Shown here: one piece after another, positions 56,566-64,000 of the stretch
Layout: every line of letters starts with the position of its first letter
How positions within the stretch are numbered: the first letter of the stretch is position 1
Assembly (NCBI RefSeq): GCF_020497125.1
Contig: NC_059093.1
Location: 22,751,301-22,815,300, forward strand
DNA length: 64,000 nt
DNA from: Mauremys mutica
Lineage: Eukaryota > Chordata > Testudines > Geoemydidae
Reading direction: 5' to 3'
Notes under the pieces: model-generated
What the model saw: only the letters and a program-made list of their open reading frames with translations
Told to the model about the DNA's origin: nothing
Database searches by the model: none
Program-made: the position numbers and the translations under genes

Positions 56566-57415
56566 ACACTGGGGAGAAAAGCAGGAGGCTTTTCAAGAAT
56601 TTGCTATCATGATTTCAGAACTGAGGAGAAAATGGGGCACAAATTAAATATCTGCCAATGTAAAAGAGAAGCACCAACGTCTGGGGAGATATTCTATCAC
56701 CATTCAAGAGTTCAAGGGAAAAGAGGGGCAATTGGAGGGGATTATACAGCGATATCAAACAACGACAGACTGGGGTGGCTGCTCCTTGCCGCACGTTCAC
56801 TGGCGGGCAGGGAGCTCGGGTGATGTGGCTTTCTCAGGGGACAGGAGGGGGCTGGAGTCAGGTCACTGGCAGTGGGGTCTGGGACTGTGACTAGCAGGCG
56901 GTGGGGGGGAGCAGAGGGGGCTGCTGAGTGGGGGATGGGAAGTAGCTGGTGCTGGGAAACCTGGGGCTGCCCAGTTTCCATGGGGGACGCTTGCCCCTCC
57001 CTTTCCATGCCCTGTTGCCAGCAGACAGAGCCCCCCGCCCAGCCCAGCTCAGGATGTCCCTGTTTCAGGGCTCCCCCAGCCTCTGCCCAGTTCACAAATC
57101 ACCAGGGGAATGATTTCCCTCCTAAACAAGGATAAATCACTGCAGGGAAAAGTGGGGGTGGGGAGAAGGGACACCCCAAACTTGAGATTTGAACTGGCCA
57201 TTGGCCAAGTTAAGGGAACTGGGGCACAATCGGAGAGGAGAACAGAGACCTTCTCAGGCATTTGAGAGGACAGGGGGGATCACTCTGGATGGGGTCCCCA
57301 TGGGAGGGGGCAGCGGTAAATCCGAGGGGATCTCAGCGCCCCCCCCCTTTCTCTCGCCACTCCTTGGGGACACTTTCCATCCACATGTTTGCCCAGGTCT
57401 CCCCCCTGGGACCCT
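56566..57415. other. intergenic, nothing recognised
   Basis: Three segments with AGGAGAAAA, AAGGGAAAAGAGGGGC and GGGAACTGGGGCACAAT look loosely related to one another, as in old dispersed repeats. No gene is supported. Confidence 0.4.
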
Positions 57416-57419
57416 CCCC

Positions 57420-57945
57420 GCCCGGTCTCACTGTCGTCCCCCCGACAGCCCCTGCCCAGTCACACGCCAGGACCCGAGTAGGGCCAGTCCCCCCACTCAG
57501 AACCCCCCCGCCCAGTCTCACTGCCCCCACCCGGCAGCCCCCGCCCAGCCACACGGCAGGACCCCAGTGGGGCTGGTCCCCCCACTCGGACCCCCCCGCC
57601 CAGTCTCACTGCCCCCACCCAGCAGCCCCCGCCCAGCCACACGGCAGGACCCCAGTGGGGCTGGTCCCCCCACTCGGACCCCCCCACCTGGTCTCACTGT
57701 TCCCCCCTCGGCAGCCCCTGCCCAGCCACATGGCAGGACCCCAGTAGGTCTGGTCCCCCCACTCGGACCCCCCCGCCTGATCTCACTGTTCCCCCCTCGG
57801 CAGCCCCTGCCCAGCCACATGCTGGGACCCCTGTGGGGCCGGTCCCCCCACTCGGACCCCCCGGCCTGGTCTCACTGTTGCCCCCTTGGCAGCCCCTGCC
57901 CAGCCACATGCCGGGACCCCAGTGGGGACAGCCCCCCCTCAGGGC
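57420..57945. repeat. about 89-bp minisatellite, six copies
   Basis: CAGCCCCTGCCCAGCCACA recurs at about 57446, 57536, 57623, 57712, 57801 and 57890, with GGACCCC(A/T)GT(G/A)GGGC and CCCCCACTCGGACCCCCC between. Confidence 0.92.
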
Positions 57946-58255
57946 CCAGAGCAGAGCCCGGCCAGGCCCAGGGGTGCTGAGCTCCGGTTGGGGCAGCAGC
58001 TCCGAGCACCCCGTGGGCGCAGCCCCAGGGAGCAGATCCCGGCACTGCGAGATGCCAGGTCCCCCACCCCCGGACACTGGGGCGGAGTCACCACCCGGCC
58101 TCGGCCCAGCCCCCGGGGCTCGCTCCGGTACCTGGAGGCTGCAGCTCAGCAGTGGAGGGGGAACCCGGGGTAGCCCCCAGGGCGGCTCCAGAGGGAGCAG
58201 GGCCTGGGCTGGGCACGGGGAGGGGTTAATGGGGCTACCCAGCACAGACCCCGTG
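57946..58255. other. GC-rich spacer between two minisatellites
   Basis: Non-repetitive GC-rich sequence. An ORF runs through it only as an extension of the flanking arrays. Confidence 0.5.
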
Positions 58256-59748
58256 GCTCAGCCCCGCCCCCCTGGAGAGACTCCCAGCCAGCACCTCTCA
58301 GAACCCCCGCTCATCCCCTCCTGCCACAGAGACCCCCCCAGCCAGTGCCCCTCAGACCCCGCCCACTCATCCCCTCCCCCCACAGAACCCCCCCACCCAG
58401 CGCCTCTCAGAAAACCTGCACCACTCATCCCTTCTCCCTACAGAGAGCCCCCAGCCAGCGCCTCTCCCCTGCTCATACCCCTCCCCCCACAGAGACCCCC
58501 CAGCCAGCGCCCCTCAGACCCCCCAGCTCATCCCCTCTACCCGCAGAAACCCCCCCAGCCAGCGCCCCTCAGATCCCCCCAGCCAGCGCCCCTCTCCCTG
58601 CAGAGACCCCCCCAGTCAGTGCCCCTCAGACCCCCCAGCTCATCCCCTCTACCCGCAAACCCCCCCCAGCCACCGCCCCTCAGACCCCCCCAGCCAGCGC
58701 CCCTCCCCCCACAGAGACCCCCCAGCCAGCGCCCCTCAGACCCCCCCAGCCAGCGCCCCTCTCCATGCAGAGACCCCCCCAGTCAGTGCCCCTCAGACCC
58801 CCCCGCTCATCCCCTCCCCCCACAGAACCCCCCCACCCAGCGCCTCTCAGAAAACCCGCACCACTCATTCCTTCTCCCTACAGAGAGCCCCCAGCCAGCG
58901 CCTCTCCCCCGCTCATCCCCTCCCCCCACAGAGACCCCCCCAGCCAGCGCCCCTCAGACCTCCCAGCTCATCCCCTCTACCCGCAGAACCCCCCCAGCCA
59001 GCGCCCCTCAGACCCCCCAGCCAGCGCCCCTCCCCTCACAGAGACTCCCCAGCCAGCGCCCCTCAGACACCCCCAGCCAGCGCCCCTCTTCCTGCAGAGA
59101 CCCCCCCAGTCAGTGCCCCTCGGACCCCCCAGCTCATCCCCTCTACCCGCATCACCCCCCCCAGCCAGCGCCCCTCAGACCCCCCCAGCCAGCACCCCTC
59201 TCCCTGCAGAGACCCCCCCAGTCAGTGCCCCTCAGACCCCCCAGCTCATCCCCTCTACCCGCAGAACCCCCCAGCCAGCGCCCCTCTCCCCACAGAGACC
59301 CCCCCAGTCAGTGCCCCTCAGACCCCCCAGCTCATCCCCTCTACCCTCAGAACCACCACCAGCCAGATCCCCTCCCCCCTCAGAGACCCCCCCAGCCAGC
59401 GCCCCTCTCCCTGCAGAGACCCCCCCAGTCAGTGCCCCTCAGACCCCCCAGCTCATCCCCCCACAGAGACCCCGCAGCCAGCGCCCTCTCCCCCGCTCAT
59501 CCCCTCCCCCCACAGAGACCCCCCAGCCAGCGCCCCTCAGACCCCCCAGCTCATCCCCTCTACCCGCAGAACCCCCCCAGCCAGCGCCCCTCAGACCCCC
59601 GCAGCCAGCGCCCCTCTCCATGCAGAGACCTCCCCAGTCAGTGCCCCTCAGACTCCCCAGCTCCTCCCCTCACAGAGACCCCGCAGCCAGCGCCCCTCTC
59701 CCCGCAGAGACCCCCCCAGCCAGCGCCAATCACTCCTGTTAGTGCCCA
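58256..59748. repeat. nested C-rich minisatellite
   Basis: Built from short blocks CCCAGCCAGCGCCCCTCAGA, CCCCAGCTCATCCCCTCTAC, CCGCAGAACCCCC and CCACAGAGACCCCC in varying order, with a higher-order spacing near 110 bp. It yields a 672-codon Pro-rich ORF with no start context or splice support. Confidence 0.92.
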
Positions 59749-60395
59749 GAGCCCCGCGTGGGCCAGGGAGGCTGAGCCCTGTGGCACCTGCTCTGCGCAG
59801 GGCTCCTGGTCGCTCAGACGCAGGGAAGGCTTCTGCACTCAGAGGCGCTGACTCTCCGAGTTCCCGAGGGTTGCTTGGCCCCTGCTCCACCTCAGGCCCT
59901 GCCCCCAACCCCCCACCCTGTCCAGTCTCTTCCCCCCTCCCCGGCCCCATTTCTTCCTCTCCCCACGCCTCCCGCACACCCCATCACGGGCAGGCGGGAG
60001 GCGCTGCAGGGGAAGAGGCGGAGCTTGTCGGCCAGGCCTGTAGCAGGTGGCAGGTGCAGGGGCAGACCTGGCTGCCAGTGGGTGCTGGGCACCTGGTTTT
60101 TTCCTCCGTTGGTGCTGCAGCCCCGTAGCTCCCATGGAGTCGCTGAGTCGGCTCCTTTCACACACTGGGGAGAGGAGCAGAGCCAGGGCCATGGCTGATC
60201 TGTGGGGCGCTAGGTAAGCAGCAGAGGCTTCAGGTGCTGAGAGTTTGCCTGACCCCTCAGGGACACAGTGTGAGGGGGTGTCCCAGGGATCTCCATGAAA
60301 GGAGCAGAACAGGATTTACTTGGGGTGGGGAGAGAATTGAGAGTGTCTCAGGGGGTTGTACAGAGGTATTGCCCGGGTGAGGGACTGGCTAAAAC
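59749..60395. other. GC-rich intergenic, no supported gene
   Basis: An ATG at about 60191 (GGGCCATGGCTG) followed 20 bp later by GCTAG|GTAAGC resembles a tiny first exon, but nothing identifies it. Confidence 0.35.
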
Positions 60396-60470
60396 AAAGG
60401 CCTCGCTGTGAGCAAGATTCGAACCCGCGCAGGGAAACCCTATTGGAGTTTGACTCCTTTCCAATCAAGA
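60396..60470 (-). ncRNA. tRNA-Ser-like 3' half fragment
   Basis: The minus strand reads GGGTTTCCCTGCGCGGGTTC and GAATCTTGCTC, resembling the variable arm, T arm and acceptor end of a tRNA-Ser. No matching 5' half was found, so it would be a relic, possibly from a SINE or retroviral primer region. Confidence 0.3.
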
Positions 60471-60479
60471 AACACGGTT

Positions 60480-60816
60480 CTGGGCCTCCCTCCATTTTCC
60501 CAGCCAGCTCCAAACTGAAACTCTTCAGCCCCTCGTCTGGCCTTTGTCTCTTTCCTGGGCCAGGAGGTCACCGGACCTCTTTGTCTCCAATAGCTTCAAT
60601 TGGCACCTTTGCAGGGGAGGGCCCCAGGCCATCAGTCGCCAGGAGACAGGGTGTTGGCCATTCTCCGTAGACAGCATCACACCTGCTCTCTAAGGCTCTG
60701 CAACAATCACACACCCTGATCCCCTCACCTAGATACTTAAGAAATGCATAGGGGAAACTGAGGCACGCACACAATATTCAGAGAAAACATTAAGAATATT
60801 CCCAATGCATCACACT
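60480..60816 (-). repeat. LTR-like element, diverged third copy, truncated
   Basis: CCAGCCAGCTCCAAACTGAA is shared with the LTRs at 1182 and 27737. It ends AAGAATATTCCCAATGCATCACA, comparable to their CATTCCCACTTC(G/C)TCACA. The middle differs, so it is a related subfamily; its left end is missing. Confidence 0.6.
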
Positions 60817-61132
60817 GCTATCCCAGACCTGGGCTCCCCCCACAGCTCTGCCAGTGCCCCTCACTCCCGACCCGCAGCCCCAGTTATTCCTGTCCTGAGC
60901 TTCCCACTCACCGCTATGCTGGTGCCCCTCACTCCCGACCCGCAGCCCCTACTGTCCCAGGCCTGGGCTCCCCAGGTACCACTCTGCCGGTGCCCCTCAC
61001 TCCTGACCCGCAGCCCCTGCTATCCCAGCTCTGTACTCCACAGTCACTGCTCTGCTGGTGCCCCTCACTGCCGACCTGCAGCCCCTGCTATCCCAGCCCT
61101 GAACACTCCTTTCACCAGTCTGCCAGTGCCAG
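60817..61132. repeat. about 65-bp satellite, four to five copies
   Basis: The unit contains CTCTGCCGGTGCCCCTCACT, CC(C/T)GACCCGCAGCCCC and TGCTATCCCAG. It is the same unit as at 29440-29590. Confidence 0.85.
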
Positions 61133-61322
61133 TATTCAAGGTGTGCATGTAGCATGGATTTCTATAGAGGCAACATGATATTTCTGTCTTTTTATCTAGC
61201 CCTTTTCTTAATAATTCCCAACACTCTGTTCACTTTTTTGACAGCCGCTGCACATTGAGTAGATATTTTCATCCACCATGACTCCAAGAGCCCTTAGGGT
61301 TTGTATCATCTGCAAATTTTGC
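61133..61322 (-). mobile_element. CR1 LINE internal fragment
   Basis: Reads CAGTATTCAAGGTGTGCATG, GGATTTCTATAGAGGCAAC and GACTCCAAGAGCCC, reverse-oriented ORF2 sequence with an internal deletion before TTTGTATCATCTGCAAATTT. Confidence 0.85.
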
Positions 61323-63475
61323 TATGTGTTGGGAGCTTGCAATCTGGGCAGACGGGGAGGGGTGGAGGAGAATCATGCGGGATCCTGACAGTGAGAGTGC
61401 TGGAGGAAGGTGGTCTGAGCACCAGCCAGTGCAGCAGCTTCCCTGCATGCCTGGCTCCAGCTTCCGGCCAGAACAGGGAGTGGGTGAAAAGAGGAGGGGA
61501 TGGCACTAAACTGAGGATCAGAGACCAGGGTTATTGAGACAACTTTCCTGTAGGCCAGCTGAGCCCCGCCCCCCCAGTAGGAAGAGGCTGGCACTGCCCC
61601 TGCTGGCCACTGGGTGTCACTGTTCTTCAATGGGAAACACACTGTATGCATTACTCTGACTGGCCAGCAGGGCGGGCAATGCTTGGGGGGCCCAGAGGCA
61701 CAGCAATGAGGGGGTCTTGGCCCCATCAGTTTTAAAAGGGAGGCGCAGCTGTTTCCATGGATACCGCTCATGTCACCCATGGTTCTGCTGCAGGCCCAGG
61801 TAAGCAATGGGTTCGGGTTGCTGGGTAAAGATGGCCACTTCCCCCATCCCCTCCCTGTGCTACCAGTCTGCAGGAGGGAAGGGCTGGCCTGAGAGCTGTG
61901 TTATCAGCCTGTCCAAACTGTGGCATTAGCCGGATGCCCCTGCTCTGTGCACACAGCGAGCTGGAAGCAGCGTTCTCAGGCCAGAGGGCTGGTCAAGCGC
62001 TGGAGGAGACAACACACTCAGCCATCTCCAAGAGACCTCTGGGGAGGACGTGGAACCTGAACCTGGCTCCACAGGAGCCTGGAGATCCGGAGCTTAAAGG
62101 CTCACAAAGGTGAGGGTGAGTGAGCTACGTTCAGCACAGCAGGGCCTGGGGGACGCCATGGCAGCCTCACACCCTGACAGTGCAACGTCCTCTCTCTAGG
62201 GCCCAACATGTGGGTCACATTATCTTCACTCGTATTCTGTGGATCTTTTCTGCTCTTCTAATGGGAGGGGGAGAGAGGGTGGGTGTGTTTGGAACGAGGA
62301 GTTGTGGCTACTTCCACAAGGGTTTGGGTTTGTTCTAAGGCAGACACGGCTTGTGAACAAATACCCCTGAGCTGTGTTCCTGTCACACTGCTACCTGGAG
62401 ATCCTGAGCGACTGGGCACCACATTGAGTATGAAACTGGAGAACAATCCTCCCTTTCTTTAGAGGCCCAGAGCTCTCTGTGCAGGTGTGGGTGTCGCAGG
62501 CTGAGGGAGTGGCGAGAGCTGGGGGGCTGTAGGTACCCTACAAGTGATGAGCATTTTAGGCCCTGGGGAGGCTGGAGGGGAATAGAGAAGGAGGAGCCAA
62601 TGAGCAGCAGTCAGGTGACACGTCTGTCTGTCGGTCGGTCTTCCATGCCCCAGTTCCGGCCTAGCTTACATGTGTTCTCACTTTCTCTTTTCAGTTCCTA
62701 ATGACGTTGGGTGGCTCAGAGAATGGCCAGCCTGGGGCAGAGACCAAAAGAGCCCATCCCTGGGGATGGAAACCAGACAATGAGCTGCAGAGATGGCCTT
62801 ATGTTAAGTATTGAGAGAGGGCTGCAAAGCCTCTCGTCCTGGAGAGAATTGGTTATATTAGCCTGGGGGCGGGGGTCCCTGAGGAAAGGCCTCTGCATCT
62901 CACTGGGGCCTGGCAAGCTTGGGGGAGCCCTTTGTGCCCTCTCAAGGAGATGTCAGTTGCCCGGGGACTCTGCTGGCACTGGGGCCCGGCCCAGGCAGCT
63001 CTTACAGGCTGCGAGCAGTCAAAGGGCAGCAGCTGGAAGCTGAGGAGCAGCCACAGACCCAAGCAGCAGGACAACAAGACGGGGCAGCGCTGCGGCTGCC
63101 CGCCCCATGGTACCAGCTAGCGCAGCAGCCACCCCTCCCGGCTCTGGCTTCTGGCCTCTGGCCTGGGCAGGGGGCGGGGCCTCAGAGGGGAGGGGCGGGG
63201 CTTACACTTCACTGAGGAGCAGCAGGGAGTGAGCCACAGAGAGTGGCAGGGACTCATGGCGGCAACACGGGGGGCGCAGATGCCACAGTCTTCAGTCTAC
63301 TCCACCTCAGCCCCTCTCCCCCCCCCCGCCCGGGGAAGAGGCTGGTGCTACCCCTGCTGGCTACAACTTGTCACTTCTCTCTGGGAAACACCCTTTGTGC
63401 ATTAACCTGACTGGCCACCAGGTGTCACTGCTTCTCCAGGCGGATTCGCTCTCTGCCTTACCCTGACTGGCCAGC
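61323..63475. other. intergenic with a dispersed 110-bp repeat pair
   Basis: Related sequence at about 61572-61680 and 63335-63440 (GAAGAGGCTGG, CCCCTGCTGGC, GGGAAACAC, TGACTGGCCA). Two GC boxes (GGGGGCGGGGCC and GGGGCGGGGC) near 63169-63200 precede an ATG at about 63257, but the frame soon closes. No gene is supported. Confidence 0.4.
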
Positions 63476-64000
63476 GGGTGGCACTGCTGCTCCACTACCC
63501 CGCCCCCGACCTCCTCCTCCCGTCCTCATTGCCCCGCCCCCAACCTCCCCCTCCCCCCCCGCTCACACCACCCCGCCCCCGACCTCCTCCTCCTCCCACC
63601 CCGTCCTCATTGCCCCGACCCCAACCTCCTCCTCCCCCCCGCCCCACCTCCTTCCTCCCCCCTCCTCAGTGCCCCGCCCCCACCTCCCTCCCCGCTCAAC
63701 TCCCCTCCCCTGAACTCCTCCTTTCCCCCATCCTCAGCACCCCACCCCCCTCCCCCACGCTGCGCCCCCACCTCCTTCCTCCCCCGTCCTCAGTGCCCCG
63801 CCCCCACCTCCCTCCCCCCTCAGCTCCCCTCCTCTGAACACCTCCTTCCCCCCATCCTCAGCGCCCCCACCTCCTTGCTCCCCATCCTCATTGCCCCGCC
63901 CCCAACCTCCCCCTCCTCCCCGCCCACAGCACCCCGCCCCCGACCTCCTCCTCCCACCCCATCCTCAGTGCCCTGCCCCCAACCTCCCACTCCCTTCCCG
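63476..64000. repeat. irregular C-rich minisatellite
   Basis: Repeats of CCCCGCCCCCAACCTCC and CTCCTCCC with CCTCATTGCC or CCTCAGTGCC spacers, running off the window end. Confidence 0.9.

Noticed and set aside
57833..59851. 672-codon Pro-rich ORF resembling an extensin-like or salivary Pro-rich protein
   Set aside because: Follows the minisatellite exactly, other frames are also open, and there is no signal peptide or conserved motif.
60191..60213. MADLWGA-type start followed by a GTAAGC donor
   Set aside because: Good start context but no family match or downstream exon.
61757..61802. Tiny first exon MDTAHVTHGSAAGP followed by a GTAAGC donor
   Set aside because: No known protein start recognised and no following exon; ATG plus donor by chance is common.
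63257..63400. Possible promoter-driven ORF after two GC boxes
   Set aside because: The frame runs into an interspersed repeat and closes within about 50 codons.

Overview
The window looks like turtle (Testudines) genomic DNA. It is intron-rich vertebrate sequence, and its repeats are ones I associate with chelonian genomes: CR1 LINEs on the minus strand, a DIRS tyrosine-recombinase retrotransposon, PIF/Harbinger elements with MITEs whose ends read TCTACACT, Penelope-like fragments and endogenous retroviral LTRs. The species call is an inference from repeat content; no species-diagnostic gene is present.

Left part (1-25 kb): the one clear protein-coding gene is a type I BMP receptor of the BMPR1 (ALK3/ALK6) class on the plus strand. 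Eight exons between 675 and 21399 join with consistent phases and supply 422 residues: the end of the ligand-binding domain, the transmembrane segment, the GS region and a whole kinase domain with stop codon. The first coding exons lie before the window. It is closest to BMPR1B but diverges at normally fixed positions, including a Glu where Gln-to-Asp substitution is the classic activating mutation. The 10.9-kb first intron in view holds an LTR, a pair of direct repeats and a decayed 6-kb DIRS element that itself carries a CR1 insertion.

Middle part (25-46 kb): no confirmed gene. It holds a GC-rich patch, microsatellites, an LTR expanded by about 16 copies of a 76-bp unit, a 5-kb endogenous retrovirus with gag-like ORFs but no recognisable pol or env, a decayed DNA transposon, CR1 and SINE repeats. 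Two possible starts of a second gene are seen: a CRE/GC-box cluster near 42.0-42.1 kb, and an 18-bp coding exon at 45975 (MDGTIK followed by a phase-0 donor) that matches the first coding exon of ETS factor FLI1.

Right part (46-64 kb): a Harbinger transposon with apparently intact transposase and MYB-like genes and both inverted ends (46576-50529), a long but frameshifted CR1 (about 50675-54700), then GC-rich minisatellites (55.2-56.6, 57.4-57.9, 58.25-59.75 and 63.5-64 kb). These arrays create long artificial ORFs. No host gene is supported there.

Comparisons with known proteins are from memory, with no database search. Repeat boundaries are approximate unless stated.
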